A stretch of 64,000 nucleotides of DNA from Streptomyces sp. NBC_01439 (GCF_036227605.1 NZ_CP109487.1:4469501-4533500); one strand, 5' to 3'; counted from the first letter of the stretch, positions 8,361 through 20,359 are shown. Made by a program: numbers and translations. Notes: generated from the sequence alone by a model not told the origin.

Positions 8361-8397
8361 TCGTTAGTAGCCTGTTCACGGCTACTCGCTGCAAGAA

Positions 8398-8898
8398 GTG
8401 GGGAACGGGCAATTGAAGCAACTGAGGCCGGCGGTCCTGGCGGGCATTTTCGTGGTCGCCGGCGTCCTGTCCTGGGCGGGCGCGCGCCTGTGGAACGCCT
8501 ACGGCACCCTGCCGGGCGTTCCGCTGGCCGCGCCGATCGTCCTGGGCGCCATCGCTGCGGTACTGCTGGCCACGGCCCTGTCCATGCGCGCCCGCCTCAA
8601 GGCCCAGCGCGAGCGGCGCCCGGGCGCCAAGGGCGTGGAGCCGCTGATGGCGGCCCGCGCGGTGGTGTTCGGACAGGCCAGTGCACTGGTGGCCGCGCTG
8701 GTGGCGGGCATGTACGGCGGTGTGGGCGTCTTCCTGCTGACCGACGCCCTCGACGTCCCCGCCCGCCGCGACCAGGCCTGGTACGCCGGCTTCTCGGTCC
8801 TGGCGGGCATCGCGGTTATCGCCGCCGCGCTCTTCCTGGAGCACGTCCTCAAACTCCCGGAGGACGAGGACCCGGGCAAGGCCCCGGCCAAGGCCTAG
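8398..8898 (+). CDS. DUF3180-type small membrane protein
   Basis: The 166-residue protein has four hydrophobic helices arranged 2+2 around a basic loop (MRARLKAQRERRPGAKG). It matches the DUF3180 family that accompanies folK in actinomycetes. The function is unknown. The family's constant linkage to folate genes suggests a pterin or folate-related envelope role, but nothing in the sequence proves it. The GTG at 8398 gives the longest protein. A TTG at 8413, preceded by GGGAACGGG, has the better ribosome-binding context and may be the true start, removing five residues. Confidence 0.8.
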   Translation: MGNGQLKQLRPAVLAGIFVVAGVLSWAGARLWNAYGTLPGVPLAAPIVLGAIAAVLLATALSMRARLKAQRERRPGAKGVEPLMAARAVVFGQASALVAALVAGMYGGVGVFLLTDALDVPARRDQAWYAGFSVLAGIAVIAAALFLEHVLKLPEDEDPGKAPAKA

Positions 8899-8901
8899 GC
8901 C

Positions 8902-8934
8902 ACCCGGTCGGCCCCGGGCCGGGGCCGACCGGGT
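8902..8934. terminator. bidirectional terminator between DUF3180 gene and folE
   Basis: A perfect 14-bp stem (ACCCGGTCGGCCCC and complement) with a 5-nt loop lies between two convergent genes, 4 nt after one stop and 7 nt after the other. Confidence 0.8.
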
Positions 8935-8940
8935 TCCGGC

Positions 8941-9549
8941 TCAGCGGGCCATGATCAGGGACATGGCCTCGTTGCGGGTGGCGGAGTCGCGGAGCTGGCC
9001 GCGGACCGCCGAGGTGATGGTCTTCGCGCCGGGCTTGCGGACCCCGCGCATGGTCATGCACATGTGCTCGCACTCGATGACCACGATGACCCCGCGCGGA
9101 TCCAGGATCTCCATCAGGGAGTCCGCGATCTGCGTGGTCAGGCGCTCCTGAACCTGGGGACGGCGGGCGAACACGTCCACGAGGCGGGCCAGCTTCGACA
9201 GGCCGGTGATCTTGCCGTCGGTGGACGGGATGTAGCCGACGTGCGCCACGCCGTGGAACGGAACCAGATGATGTTCACATGAACTCATGACTTCGATGTC
9301 CTTCACGAGGACCATCTCGTCGTGGCCCAGGTCGAACGTCGTCGTCAGGACCTCTTCGGGCTTCTGGTACAGCCCGGCGAATATCTCCCGGTACGAGCGC
9401 GCCACGCGCGCCGGGGTCTCCAGCAGGCCCTCTCGGTCCGGGTCCTCGCCGACCGCGATCAGGAGCTCGCGGATCGCCGCCTCCGCGCGCTTCTCGTCGA
9501 ACTCGCCGATCCTGCCCTCGTCACCGGTCAGGGTCACTGGGTCGGTCAT
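8941..9549 (-). CDS. folE: GTP cyclohydrolase I
   Basis: The 202-residue enzyme performs the first step of pterin and folate synthesis, GTP to dihydroneopterin triphosphate. Zn ligands lie in [10 protein letters not shown] and in the second Cys region [11 protein letters not shown], and the active-site His/Lys region reads [19 protein letters not shown] directly precedes the ATG. Although functionally part of the folate pathway, it is on the opposite strand from folP-folB-folK and follows ftsH by 105 nt, so it may be read from the ftsH direction. Confidence 0.97.
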   Translation of the reverse strand: MTDPVTLTGDEGRIGEFDEKRAEAAIRELLIAVGEDPDREGLLETPARVARSYREIFAGLYQKPEEVLTTTFDLGHDEMVLVKDIEVMSSCEHHLVPFHGVAHVGYIPSTDGKITGLSKLARLVDVFARRPQVQERLTTQIADSLMEILDPRGVIVVIECEHMCMTMRGVRKPGAKTITSAVRGQLRDSATRNEAMSLIMAR

Positions 9550-9654
9550 CTCATCCTCGTTCCTGTCCGCACACGCGGTCGTACAAATGTGCCGCGCCCC
9601 CCAGGCTAGAACCTGGGGGGCGCGGCTTCCATTCCGGGTGGGGCGAGCCGCCGG

Positions 9655-11682
<2,028 letters not shown>

Positions 11683-11686
11683 CCAT

Positions 11687-11707
11687 ACGGGACGCCAGGC
11701 GTCCCGT
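11687..11707 (-). promoter_or_regulatory. hairpin between the ftsH Shine-Dalgarno and start codon
   Basis: ACGGGACGCC and its exact complement are separated by one nucleotide. On the minus strand the order is AGGAGGG, hairpin, four nucleotides, ATG. Unfolded, the Shine-Dalgarno is about 26 nt from the ATG, too far for normal initiation. Folded, it would sit within about 5 nt. Confidence 0.6.
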
Positions 11708-11834
11708 CCCTCCTGCCCGTAGGTAAATGCTGCTGTGAGTAAAGACTGTTCTTCGGAATGTACCCCTGAATTGTCACCCGCGGCCCTGTGGGACGGCTGA
11801 CAGACCCGCTTTCCCCTGCTTCAACGGAGGGAAA

Positions 11835-11876
11835 CGCCCCCAGGTTCCCCGCGGACCGGCGGGGTTCCCGGGGGCG
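11835..11876 (-). terminator. hpt terminator
   Basis: An interrupted stem of 7, 2 and 6 GC-rich pairs lies 10 nt downstream of the hpt stop, between hpt and ftsH. The mismatches are one A/C and a TT/TT internal loop. It suggests ftsH has its own promoter. Confidence 0.55.
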
Positions 11877-11886
11877 GGAGCGGTGA

Positions 11887-12447
11887 TCAGCCGCCGTAGA
11901 CGTGCGGGGCGAGCGTGCCGACGAACGGCAGGTTGCGGTACTTCTCCGCGTAGTCCAGGCCGTAGCCCACGACGAACTCGTTGGGGATGTCGAAGCCGAC
12001 CCACTTCACGTCGATCGCGACCTTGGCGGCCTCGGGCTTGCGCAGCAGCGTGACGACCTCCAGGGAGGCCGGCTGGCGGGAGCCCAGGTTCGACAGCAGC
12101 CAGGACAGCGTCAGGCCCGAGTCGATGATGTCCTCGACGATCAGGACGTGCTTGTCCTTGATGTCGGTGTCCAGGTCCTTGAGGATCCGCACCACGCCGG
12201 AGGACTGGGTCCCGGCGCCGTAGGACGACACCGCCATCCAGTCCATGGTGAGCGGGGTGGACAAGGCGCGCGCCAGGTCCGCCATCACCATCACGGCGCC
12301 CTTGAGCACACCGACGATGAGCAGGTCCTTGCCCGCGTACTCCGCGTCGATCTTCGCGGCCAGCTCGGCCAGCTTCGCGTCGATCTCTTCCTTGGTGATG
12401 AGCACCGACTGGAGGTCGCTGCCCATGTCCTTCTCGTCCACCCGCAT
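11887..12447 (-). CDS. hpt: hypoxanthine phosphoribosyltransferase
   Basis: The 186-residue purine-salvage enzyme makes IMP or GMP from hypoxanthine or guanine and PRPP. The PRPP loop is [14 protein letters not shown] near residue 110, an upstream active-site motif is [18 protein letters not shown], and the C-terminus carries the purine-contacting [20 protein letters not shown] chose the ATG at 12445-12447 (MRVDEKDMG). The ATG at 12426 is an alternative. It lies 65 nt after tilS in the same direction, an arrangement with ftsH that is common in Gram-positive bacteria. Confidence 0.96.
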   Translation of the reverse strand: MRVDEKDMGSDLQSVLITKEEIDAKLAELAAKIDAEYAGKDLLIVGVLKGAVMVMADLARALSTPLTMDWMAVSSYGAGTQSSGVVRILKDLDTDIKDKHVLIVEDIIDSGLTLSWLLSNLGSRQPASLEVVTLLRKPEAAKVAIDVKWVGFDIPNEFVVGYGLDYAEKYRNLPFVGTLAPHVYGG

Positions 12448-12512
12448 CACTTTCGTTGTCGGCCGGGGCTCCGGGGGCGACCCCGGAGGACTCAGCCGTG
12501 TTTCAGCACCAA

Positions 12513-13550
12513 TCAGCCCTGCCGGATGACAAGTCTGCCACCCTGCCGCTGGGCCTCGACCCGGCCGGGCAGGTTGATGGCGCCCTGACCCCGCCATCCG
12601 GTGATGAGACGGTCGACTTCTTCGATGTGGCGGGCGAAGAGGGAGCCCGCGGGAGAACCCGCCGCGACGACGGCCCTGCGCAGCACGCGGCGGCGGACGG
12701 CCGGGGGCAGGGCGTAGAGCTTGGCGCACTCCAGGCGGCCGTCCGCGTCGCGCACGCCGGTCTCCGCCTCGGCGGCCCAGGCGTCCAGGGCGTCGGCGTC
12801 GTCCCGGGAGAGCTGCGCGGTGCGGGCGAGCGCCTCGACGACCCCCTTGCCGAGCGCCTTCTCCAGGGCGGGCAGTCCCTCGTGGCGCAGTCGGGAGCGG
12901 GTGTAGGCGGGGTCGATGTTGTGCGGGTCGTCCCAGACGGGGAGGGACTGGACCATGCAGGCCTTGCGGGCGGTCTGCCGGTCGACCTGGAGGAAGGGGC
13001 GGCGGTAGCGGTTCGTGCGGCCCGCGCTGCCGCCGGAGACCTCCGGCATGCCGGAGAGCGAACGGATGCCGGAGCCGCGGGCCAGGCCCAGCAGGACGGT
13101 TTCGGCTTGATCGTCCCGGGTGTGGCCGAGCAGCACGGCGGCGGCGCCGAGGCGGTCCGCGGCTTCGTCCAGGGCCCCGTAGCGGGCGTCGCGGGCGGCG
13201 GCCTCGGGCCCGCCGTCGCGGCCGACGCGCACGGCGACGGACTCCACCGGGTCGAGGCGGAGCGCGGTCATCCGGGTGACGACCTCGGCGGCGCGCAGGT
13301 CGGAGCCGGGCTGCAGTCCGTGGTCGACGGTGATGCCGCCGGCCCGGATGCCGAGCTTGGGGGCCTCGAAGGCGAGGGCGGAGGCGAGCGCCATGGAGTC
13401 GGCCCCGCCGGAGCAGGCGACGAGGACGAGCGGCAGGGTGCCCCCGGCGCGGTGGGGGCCGGCGGAATTGCCGGTGTGGTCGGTGAGGACGTCGTGGAGT
13501 ACGCGGCGGACCGCCAGGCGTATCGCCGCGACCGCAGGATGGGGACCCAT
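12513..13550 (-). CDS. tilS: tRNA(Ile)-lysidine synthase
   Basis: The 345-residue N-type ATP pyrophosphatase attaches lysine to C34 of the CAU-anticodon tRNA-Ile, changing its reading to AUA. The PP-loop is [12 protein letters not shown] near residue 46. The ligase motifs [18 protein letters not shown] and RPFLQVDR are present, followed by a C-terminal substrate domain. The length agrees with short actinobacterial TilS. The start is an ATG ([11 protein letters not shown]). The gene is read with hpt downstream. Confidence 0.95.
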   Translation of the reverse strand: MGPHPAVAAIRLAVRRVLHDVLTDHTGNSAGPHRAGGTLPLVLVACSGGADSMALASALAFEAPKLGIRAGGITVDHGLQPGSDLRAAEVVTRMTALRLDPVESVAVRVGRDGGPEAAARDARYGALDEAADRLGAAAVLLGHTRDDQAETVLLGLARGSGIRSLSGMPEVSGGSAGRTNRYRRPFLQVDRQTARKACMVQSLPVWDDPHNIDPAYTRSRLRHEGLPALEKALGKGVVEALARTAQLSRDDADALDAWAAEAETGVRDADGRLECAKLYALPPAVRRRVLRRAVVAAGSPAGSLFARHIEEVDRLITGWRGQGAINLPGRVEAQRQGGRLVIRQG

Positions 13551-13774
13551 GTCCGGTGCCCTTCGATGGAGTTCGGATGCCTCGGAGGCGTTGGGGTGGT
13601 GTGCTGGGGTGCTGCTGCCCGGCTGCCCCCGCGGAACGGGAGGATGTCACTCAGAGTGCGTCGATGGTGACAGAGCCGAGCCGTTCCCCGAGCATCGCAC
13701 GCCCTTCAACGCCCCACGGTCCCTCGGACGGGTGACGCTGCTTCCCCCAGTGAGACATGTTTACGCCCCCTGTG

Positions 13775-14917
13775 TCACTCCGCTTCGCTCGGTTCGCTCC
13801 CCTTGCGGTGGACCCGCGCGACCCAGTCGGCGGGCCGGGCGATCTCGGCCTTGGTCGGCAGTGTGTTCGGGGAGGTCCACACCCGGTTGAAGCCGTCCAT
13901 GCCGACCTGGCCGACGACGGCGCGTACGAAGCGCTCGCCGTCGCGGTACTGGCGCAGCTTGGCGTCGAGGCCCAGCAGCTTGCGCAGGGCGGCGTCGAGG
14001 CGGCCGGCCCCGCTGGCCCTGCGCTGCTGGAACTTCTCCCGGATCTCGGCGACCGAGGGCACCACCTGGGGGCCGACCCCGTCCATCACGAAGTCGGCGT
14101 GGCCCTCCAGCAGGGACATGACGGCGGTGAGCCGGCTCAGGATCTCGCGCTGCTCGGGGGTCTGCACGAGCTCCACGAGGGAGCGTCCCTCGTCGCCGCG
14201 CTCGGCGTCGGGGCGGGCGCCCGCGAAGGACTGGGCGGCCTCGCGGATGCGCTCCAGCACGGTGGACGGGTCCACTTCGGTCGCTCCGAGGAACGTCTGG
14301 ATTTCGCCTTCGAGGTGCTCGCGCAACCACGGGACGGCCGTGAACTGTGTACGGTGCGTCTCCTCGTGCAGGCAGACCCACAGCCGGAAGTCGTGCGGGT
14401 GCACCTCCAGCTCGCGCTCGACGTGCACGATGTTGGGCGCGACGAGCAGCAGCCGGCCGCCGGCGGCGGAGGCGGGCAGGTCCCGGGAGACGGGCGCGAA
14501 GGTCTCGTACTGGCCCAGGACCCGGGAGGCCAGGAAGCTCAGCAGCATGCCCAGCTCGACGCCGGTGACCTTGCCGCCGACGGCTCCGAGGACGGCTCCG
14601 CCCGAGGCGCCCGCGCGGCGGTCCTGCATCTTGCCGAGGAGCGGCTGGAGCAGCTCCCGGAAGCCGGCGACGTTGGCCTTGACCCAGCCGGCCCGGTCGA
14701 CGACCAGGACGGGCGTGTCGGGGACGGCCGACCCCTCGGGGATCATCCGGGTGAACTCGCGCACGTGCCGTTCCGAGGTCCTGGCGTGCCGCCGCAGCTC
14801 CGCCACGACGGCCCGCGCCTCGTCCCGGGTGACCTCCGGGCCGGGTCGTACCAGTCGGGTCGCGGTCGCCACCGCGAGGTTCCAGTCGACCATCTCCGCA
14901 CCACCGATGCTCGTCAT
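13775..14917 (-). CDS. zincin-like metalloprotease (zincin_2 / DUF2342-type)
   Basis: The 380-residue protein shows an HExxH zinc motif (CLHEETHRTQF near residue 195) and a downstream metal-ligand candidate in EGHADFVMDG near 277. It matches the actinobacterial zincin-like family often labelled F420-biosynthesis-associated. A hydrophobic Gly-rich segment lies near residues 105-130 (LGAVGGKVTGVELGMLLSFL). Substrate and role are unknown, and F420 involvement is only a label by association. The position between the PBP4-type peptidase and tilS is conserved in Streptomyces as I remember. Confidence 0.83.
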   Translation of the reverse strand: MTSIGGAEMVDWNLAVATATRLVRPGPEVTRDEARAVVAELRRHARTSERHVREFTRMIPEGSAVPDTPVLVVDRAGWVKANVAGFRELLQPLLGKMQDRRAGASGGAVLGAVGGKVTGVELGMLLSFLASRVLGQYETFAPVSRDLPASAAGGRLLLVAPNIVHVERELEVHPHDFRLWVCLHEETHRTQFTAVPWLREHLEGEIQTFLGATEVDPSTVLERIREAAQSFAGARPDAERGDEGRSLVELVQTPEQREILSRLTAVMSLLEGHADFVMDGVGPQVVPSVAEIREKFQQRRASGAGRLDAALRKLLGLDAKLRQYRDGERFVRAVVGQVGMDGFNRVWTSPNTLPTKAEIARPADWVARVHRKGSEPSEAE

Positions 14918-14955
14918 GCGTCAACCGTACGTGGACCGGCCCTCGGGCGGACCCC

Positions 14956-16404
14956 CTACGAAGCGGTCGCGACGGCCGCGGCCAGCTTGTCGAGGGCTTT
15001 CTCCGCGCCCTCGGGGCCGGGAGTGTTCGCCGTCAGGAAGGCGAAGGCGAGGAGTCGGCCGGAGGGGTCGACGACCGTTCCGGAGAGGGAGTTCACCCCG
15101 GACAGGGTGCCGGTCTTGGCGCGGAGCAGGCCGGCCGCCGGGGAACTGCCGGAGTTGCGGACCTTGAGGGTTCCGGTGAATCCGGCGACGGGCAGTCCGG
15201 TGAGGACCGGCCGCAGTTCGGGGCGCTGGGGGTCGGCGGCCTTGGTGAGGAGCGCGGTCAGCAGGCCCGCGCTGATCTTGTCGGCGCGGTTCAGGCCGCT
15301 GCCGTCGGCGAAGCGGGAGCCGGCGGTGTCGATGCCGAGGGCGGTGAGCCGGTCGGTGACGGCCCGTTCGGCGCCCTCGAAGCTCGCCGGGCGGCCGGAG
15401 GCGAGGGCGGTCTGCCGGGCGAGGGCCTCGGCGATGTCGTTGTCGCTGTTGGTCAGCATCCGCTCGACGAGCCCCGCGACCGGGGTGGAGAGGGTGACGG
15501 CCAGCGGCTGGACACCGGCGGCAGGTTTGGCCCTGACCGGTTCGCCGGTGACCTTGATGCCGCGATCGGCCAGCAGGGTGCGGAAGGCCCGGGCGGCGTC
15601 CCCGGAGGGGTCGCCGGTGCGGTCCACGGGCCCGGAGGTGGAGTCGTCGGGGCGGCCCTCGTCGGCCGTCAAGGCGGTCACCGGAGCGATGTTGGGGTTG
15701 GCGCCGATCGGGTGGCGGGCGGGGCCGGTGTAGAGGCCGTCGTCGTATCCGAGGGTCACGGTGTCGGTGCCGGCGGCCTTGAGGGCCTGCGCGGTGTCGC
15801 CGGCGAGGGCGACGAGGCTGCCGCCGGATCCGGCGGGGTTCTTCTTCTTCGCGCTGAGCGAGGGGTCGCCGCCGCCGACCAGGACGATCTGTCCGGGGGC
15901 GGCGCCGGGCGTGACGGTGGTCCTGATCCGGTGCTCGGGCCCGAGGGCGGCCAGCACGGCCGCGGCGGTGACGATCTTGACGGTGGAGGCGGGGGTCATC
16001 GCGTCCCGCGCCCCGGACTCGTAGAGGACCTGCCCGGTGGCGGTGTCGACGACGGACGCGGTGCGGACGGTGCCGAGCGCGGGATCGGCGAGCAGCGGCT
16101 TGAGGGCGGCGGCCAGGCCTCCGGCGGCGGCGGGCGCGGCGGGGGCGCTCTGCGCGCTCGGGACGCCGGGGCCGATCGCGCCGAGGACTCCGGGTGCGCT
16201 GGGCGCCGCCTCGGGCAGGGCGCCGGAATCGGGCCCTCCACCGTGATCTGCGCCACCCGTACGGCCCCAGGAGGCGGCTCTGACCCGCTCGGCCTTACGC
16301 TGGCCGGAGTCCCAAGGACCGGCGGCGGCCACCGCTGCCACCGACAGGGCGAGGCCGGCGACGGCCGACCCCGCGATGAGCTGCCAGGTCTTGACCAATG
16401 GCAC
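14956..16404 (-). CDS. dacB: D-alanyl-D-alanine carboxypeptidase/endopeptidase (PBP4/DacB type)
   Basis: The 482-residue secreted peptidoglycan peptidase (peptidase family S13) trims pentapeptides or cleaves cross-bridges. The catalytic SxxK is STVK near residue 138, the second motif is NSDND, and the third is AKTGT near 428. A signal anchor lies at residues 6-24 and is followed by about 80 Pro/Ala/Gly-rich linker residues. I chose the GTG at 16402-16404 with AAAGGGG about 10 nt upstream. The longer ATG start lacks a Shine-Dalgarno and would disrupt the signal peptide. It is divergent from ppa. Confidence 0.93.
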   Translation of the reverse strand: MPLVKTWQLIAGSAVAGLALSVAAVAAAGPWDSGQRKAERVRAASWGRTGGADHGGGPDSGALPEAAPSAPGVLGAIGPGVPSAQSAPAAPAAAGGLAAALKPLLADPALGTVRTASVVDTATGQVLYESGARDAMTPASTVKIVTAAAVLAALGPEHRIRTTVTPGAAPGQIVLVGGGDPSLSAKKKNPAGSGGSLVALAGDTAQALKAAGTDTVTLGYDDGLYTGPARHPIGANPNIAPVTALTADEGRPDDSTSGPVDRTGDPSGDAARAFRTLLADRGIKVTGEPVRAKPAAGVQPLAVTLSTPVAGLVERMLTNSDNDIAEALARQTALASGRPASFEGAERAVTDRLTALGIDTAGSRFADGSGLNRADKISAGLLTALLTKAADPQRPELRPVLTGLPVAGFTGTLKVRNSGSSPAAGLLRAKTGTLSGVNSLSGTVVDPSGRLLAFAFLTANTPGPEGAEKALDKLAAAVATAS

Positions 16405-16567
16405 CTCGGACCAGCCCCTTTCGCGATCACACATATGCGTGAGGGACACTTAACCACTGCGTCTTGCCGCGAGCATGGCACCCCACCCGGCAGGGCTGGA
16501 CCGGACGCGCACGCAGGTGAAACGACGCAGTCCCGAAGCAATGCAGCTGATCATGGAGGAGCAGGAC

Positions 16568-17062
16568 GTGGAGTTCGACGTCACCATCGAGATCCCCAAG
16601 GGTTCGCGGAACAAGTACGAGGTGGACCACGAGACCGGCCGGATCCGTCTGGACCGTCGCCTCTTCACCTCGACCAGCTACCCGGCCGACTACGGCTTCG
16701 TCGAGAACACCCTCGGCGAGGACGGCGACCCGCTGGACGCGCTGGTCATCCTTGACGAGCCGACCTTCCCGGGCTGCCTGATCAAGTGCCGCGCCATCGG
16801 CATGTTCAACATGACGGACGAGGCGGGCGGCGACGCCAAGCTGCTGTGCGTGCCGGCCTCCGACCCGCGCGTCGAGCACCTGCGCGACATCCACCACGTG
16901 TCCGAGTTCGACCGCCTGGAGATCCAGCACTTCTTCGAGGTCTACAAGGACCTGGAGCCGGGCAAGTCGGTCGAGGGCGCGAACTGGGTCGGTCGCACCG
17001 AGGCCGAGGCCGAGATCGAGGCCTCGTTCAAGCGCCTGGAGGCGCAGGGCGGCCACCACTGA
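16568..17062 (+). CDS. ppa: soluble inorganic pyrophosphatase (family I)
   Basis: The 164-residue cytosolic enzyme hydrolyses pyrophosphate, pulling biosynthetic reactions forward. The family signature is present ([15 protein letters not shown]) along with the metal and substrate residues of [16 protein letters not shown] and [17 protein letters not shown]. The start is the GTG at 16568, with GGAGGAG at 16555-16561 and 6-nt spacing. The upstream in-frame ATGs give a non-conserved extension. The window also encodes the membrane proton-pumping pyrophosphatase at 54868, so pyrophosphate can be either dissipated or conserved as a proton gradient. Confidence 0.97.
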   Translation: MEFDVTIEIPKGSRNKYEVDHETGRIRLDRRLFTSTSYPADYGFVENTLGEDGDPLDALVILDEPTFPGCLIKCRAIGMFNMTDEAGGDAKLLCVPASDPRVEHLRDIHHVSEFDRLEIQHFFEVYKDLEPGKSVEGANWVGRTEAEAEIEASFKRLEAQGGHH

Positions 17063-17297
17063 GCTCGCGCTCGGCGGTAACGGGCCGGGGCACTGCTCCG
17101 CGCCCCTCGTGACATGGCGGGCGGTATCCCACGGGGATGCCGCCCGCCGTCGCGTTCGCGGGCCGCTGCGGCGGGCGCGGCCGGGTCTGCTGGGGCCGGC
17201 GGGGCCGCCGGGTCCGCGCCGGAAGTGCGTTGGGTATGCGGTGGGAGGAAACGATTCCGCATACTGATACCCCGGGTGATCACGGACTGGAGGACGC

Positions 17298-18938
17298 GTG
17301 GCGGAGGCCGACGGGGCAGAGGACAGGAAGCCCCAGTCCGACGAGGCGCACAGCGCCTTCACGCCGCCGCCCGGCATGGAGCCGGACGTTCCCGAGGAGG
17401 ACCAGCCCACCTCGGAATTCGCCCGTCCGGCGGGCGCCGAACCGGTGGAGCCCGAGCCCGAGGGGTCGGCCTTCGCCACCCCGGCCACGTACCGGGCCGC
17501 GCAGTCCCCGCTCGCCTACACCCCCGGCCAGGGCTTCCCCGTCGCACAGATGAAGGAATCGCCCTGGCAGGACCGCATGCGCACGATGCTGCGCATGCCG
17601 GTCGACGTGCGGCCCGTACCGGAGCTCGTGCAGCGGCACAGCGAGACCGGGCCCGCCGTGGGCCGCGTGCTCGACCTGACCCTGCGCATCGGCGAGCTGC
17701 TGCTCGCGGGTGGCGAGGGCGCCGAGGACGTGGAGGCCGCGATGTTCGCGGTGGCCCGCTCGTACGGGCTGGACCGCTGCGAGCCGACCGTCACCTTCAC
17801 CATGCTGTCGATCAGCCACCACCCCTCGCTGGTGGGCGACCCGGTCTCGGCCAGCCGGACCGTGCGCCGCCGCGGCACCGACTACAACCGGCTCGCGGCC
17901 GTGTTCCGGCTCGTGGACGACATCAGCGCCCACGAGATCGACGTGACGCTGGAGGAGGCCTACCGGCGCCTCGCCGAGATCCGCCGCAACCGGCACCCGT
18001 ACCCCGGCTGGATGCTCACGGCCTCCGCCGGACTGCTCGCCGGGGCGGCCTCCACCCTCGTCGGCGGCGGGATCCTCGTCTTCTTCGCCGCTGCGATCGG
18101 CGCGATGCTCGGCGACCGCCTGGCCTGGCTGTGCGCCGGGCGCGGGCTGCCCGAGTTCTACCAGTTCGTGGTCGCCGCGATGCCGCCGGCCGCCATCGGG
18201 GTCGCGCTCAACATGACGGGGATCGACGTCAAGGCCTCCGCCGTGATCACCGGTGGGCTGTTCGCGCTGCTGCCGGGACGGGCCGTGGTCGCGGCCGTGC
18301 AGGACGGCCTGACCGGCTACTACATCACCGCGTCGGCCCGGCTGCTGGAGGTCATGTACCTCTTCATCGGCATCATCATGGGCGTACTGGTGGTGCTCTA
18401 CGTGGGGCTGCAGTTCGACGCCTCGCCGCGGCCGGAGGAGGTCCTCCAGATCCAACAGCGGCCGCTGATCCAGATCGCCGCCTCCATGGTGCTGGTGTTC
18501 ACCTTCGCGATCCTGCTCCAGCAGGAACGCTCCACCGTGTGGATCGTGACGCTGAACGGCGCGGTCGCCTGGGTCACCTTCGGGGCCCTGCACTACGCGG
18601 GGGGCATCCCGCCCGTACCGTCCACGGCCATCGCCGCCGGGCTGGTGGGCCTCTTCGGGCAGCTCTTCTCCCGCTACCGCTTCGCCTCCGCCCTGCCGTA
18701 CGTGACGGCCGCCATCGGCCCGCTGCTCCCCGGCTCGGCGGTGTACTACGGGCTGCTGCTGATCGCCGAGGACCGGCTGAACGAGGGCCTGGGCTCGCTG
18801 GTGAACGCCGCGGCCATCGCACTGGCCATCGCGATCGGGGTCAACCTCGGGTCGGAGGCCTCGCGGCTGTTCATGCGCATCCCGGGGGCGGCGAGCGCCG
18901 CCAAGCGCCGTGCGGCCAAGCGGACCCGCGGCTTCTGA
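17298..18938 (+). CDS. threonine/serine exporter family protein (ThrE-like)
   Basis: The 546-residue protein combines an acidic, Pro-rich cytosolic N-terminus of about 95 residues with a conserved domain (LDLTLRIGELLLAGGEGAEDVE) and about ten transmembrane helices. This is the ThrE architecture in which the hydrolase-like N-domain and the membrane exporter are fused. The family exports threonine and serine in Corynebacterium. Substrate in this host is inferred only. The GTG start has GGAGGA 8 nt upstream. It stands alone, 235 nt after ppa. Confidence 0.88.
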   Translation: MAEADGAEDRKPQSDEAHSAFTPPPGMEPDVPEEDQPTSEFARPAGAEPVEPEPEGSAFATPATYRAAQSPLAYTPGQGFPVAQMKESPWQDRMRTMLRMPVDVRPVPELVQRHSETGPAVGRVLDLTLRIGELLLAGGEGAEDVEAAMFAVARSYGLDRCEPTVTFTMLSISHHPSLVGDPVSASRTVRRRGTDYNRLAAVFRLVDDISAHEIDVTLEEAYRRLAEIRRNRHPYPGWMLTASAGLLAGAASTLVGGGILVFFAAAIGAMLGDRLAWLCAGRGLPEFYQFVVAAMPPAAIGVALNMTGIDVKASAVITGGLFALLPGRAVVAAVQDGLTGYYITASARLLEVMYLFIGIIMGVLVVLYVGLQFDASPRPEEVLQIQQRPLIQIAASMVLVFTFAILLQQERSTVWIVTLNGAVAWVTFGALHYAGGIPPVPSTAIAAGLVGLFGQLFSRYRFASALPYVTAAIGPLLPGSAVYYGLLLIAEDRLNEGLGSLVNAAAIALAIAIGVNLGSEASRLFMRIPGAASAAKRRAAKRTRGF

Positions 18939-18956
18939 GCGCCCTGACGGGGGACC

Positions 18957-19520
18957 TCACTCGGAAGACGCATCGAGCCAGCGGCGCGCCGCCGTGCTCA
19001 GCGGCGGCTCGTTCGCCCGGTCGATCGCCCCCTGGGCCACCCATTCGGCGAACCGGCGCAGGACCCGCGAACGATGCGGCGCCGTCAGCACCGAGGTGCT
19101 GATCGAGTGTTGCCACGTCGTGGCGAAGCACAGCACGTTGCCGTCGAGCGACAGCATGACGAACTCGGGGCGCAACGGCGCGCTGCCGAGCGGCCCGGCC
19201 GCGCCCTCGCCCATGATGTCCCAGTCGTCCTGCAACTCGACGCAGCGCCACCGGCCGAGGCCGCCCTCCGCGGAAGCGCGGGGGAGCAGGAACCGGCGGT
19301 CGGCCTCGGCGAAGAGCCCCCCTTCGACCGCCAGGCGGTACCAGTCGGCGTTCGCCCTCTCGTGCAGCAGCGGGTCCGTGACGTCCAGCACCGCCTCGAC
19401 GCGGCCTTCCCAGGGCGGACAGCTCGCCGCCTGGCCGGTGAGGAACGGCGGGATGAGCCCCTCGGGCTCGACCCACCCGTCCACGGCCCGCAGGCCCGCT
19501 GCGGCAAGAGATCGCGTCAT
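18957..19520 (-). CDS. hypothetical protein
   Basis: The 187-residue soluble protein has no signal peptide or membrane segment. I do not recognise a family. It contains a conserved-looking block, PEFVMLSLDGNVLCFATTW, and a C-terminal helix rich in Arg and Ala (VLRRFAEWVAQGAIDRAN). I chose the ATG at 19520 (MTRSLAAAG). A start 20 codons upstream gives a Pro/Arg-rich extension without a Shine-Dalgarno. It is convergent with the ThrE-like gene, only 18 nt between stops. Confidence 0.7.
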   Translation of the reverse strand: MTRSLAAAGLRAVDGWVEPEGLIPPFLTGQAASCPPWEGRVEAVLDVTDPLLHERANADWYRLAVEGGLFAEADRRFLLPRASAEGGLGRWRCVELQDDWDIMGEGAAGPLGSAPLRPEFVMLSLDGNVLCFATTWQHSISTSVLTAPHRSRVLRRFAEWVAQGAIDRANEPPLSTAARRWLDASSE

Positions 19521-19582
19521 GCGCCCACCATGCCGCAGGCGGGGTCCCGGGACGGACGCGGGCCCCCTGTACGGGCACACGT

Positions 19583-19617
19583 ACGCCCCGGGGCCTCTGG
19601 TGGGCCTTCCGGGGCGT
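19583..19617 (-). terminator. probable dedA terminator
   Basis: A 9-bp outer stem (ACGCCCCGG and complement) and a 4-bp inner GGCC stem form an interrupted hairpin 31 nt beyond the dedA stop. Confidence 0.55.
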
Positions 19618-19648
19618 TACGGGCGTGCAGGGCGCCGTGGGCGGGCGC

Positions 19649-20359
19649 TCAGCGCTTGGCGTGGCGGCCGCGCGTGCCCGGGGCCTGCGGGACGGAGCCG
19701 TCGGCCACGGCCTCGGGCGCCTCGGCGCCGGCGTTCGCCTTGCTCTCCTTGCGGGCCTTCAGCACCTCGAAGACCACCGGAATGACCGACAGCAGGACGA
19801 TGCCCACCAGGATCGGCTCGACGTTCGTCTTGATGAACTCGATCTGGCCGAGCCAGTAGCCGGCGATCGTGACGCCCGCTCCCCAGCCGATGCCGCCGAT
19901 GATGTTGTAGGTCAAGAAGGTGCGGTACTTCATCGAGCCGGCGCCCGCGACCATCGGGGCGAAGGTGCGGATGATCGGCACGAAGCGGGCGAGCACGATG
20001 GCCTTCGGACCGTGCTTGTCCATGAACTCGTGGGCCTTGTCCAGGTTCTCCCGCTTGAAGAGCTTGGACTTCGGCCGGTTGAAGATCTTCGGCCCGAAGA
20101 ACTTGCCGATCATGTAGCCGACCTGGTCGCCGATGATCGCGGCCGCCACGATCAGGGTGCAGACCAGCCACAACGGCTGCTTGATGTACTGCCCGTCCGC
20201 GACCAGCAGGCCCGCCGTGAACAGCAGGGAGTCGCCCGGGAGGAACGCGAAGAGTCCCGACTCCGCGAAGACGATGACCAGGATGCCGATCAGACCGAAG
20301 TGCGAGATCAGATAGTCCGGGGACAGCCACTCAGGGCCGCCGAGCGCAAGCGTATACAC
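19649..20359 (-). CDS. DedA-family membrane protein
   Basis: The 236-residue protein has the DedA (SNARE-associated/VTT) fold. Re-entrant and transmembrane segments carry the signature FAESGLFAFLPGDSLLFTAGLL, the Arg-containing FVPIIRTFAPMVAGAGSM, and IGGIGWGAGVTIAGYWLG. DedA proteins transport or flip lipids such as undecaprenyl phosphate and affect membrane potential and envelope stress tolerance. Which lipid is handled here is not evident. The GTG start has AGGAGAG 9 nt upstream. The C-terminal tail is charged and low-complexity. Confidence 0.92.
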   Translation of the reverse strand: MYTLALGGPEWLSPDYLISHFGLIGILVIVFAESGLFAFLPGDSLLFTAGLLVADGQYIKQPLWLVCTLIVAAAIIGDQVGYMIGKFFGPKIFNRPKSKLFKRENLDKAHEFMDKHGPKAIVLARFVPIIRTFAPMVAGAGSMKYRTFLTYNIIGGIGWGAGVTIAGYWLGQIEFIKTNVEPILVGIVLLSVIPVVFEVLKARKESKANAGAEAPEAVADGSVPQAPGTRGRHAKR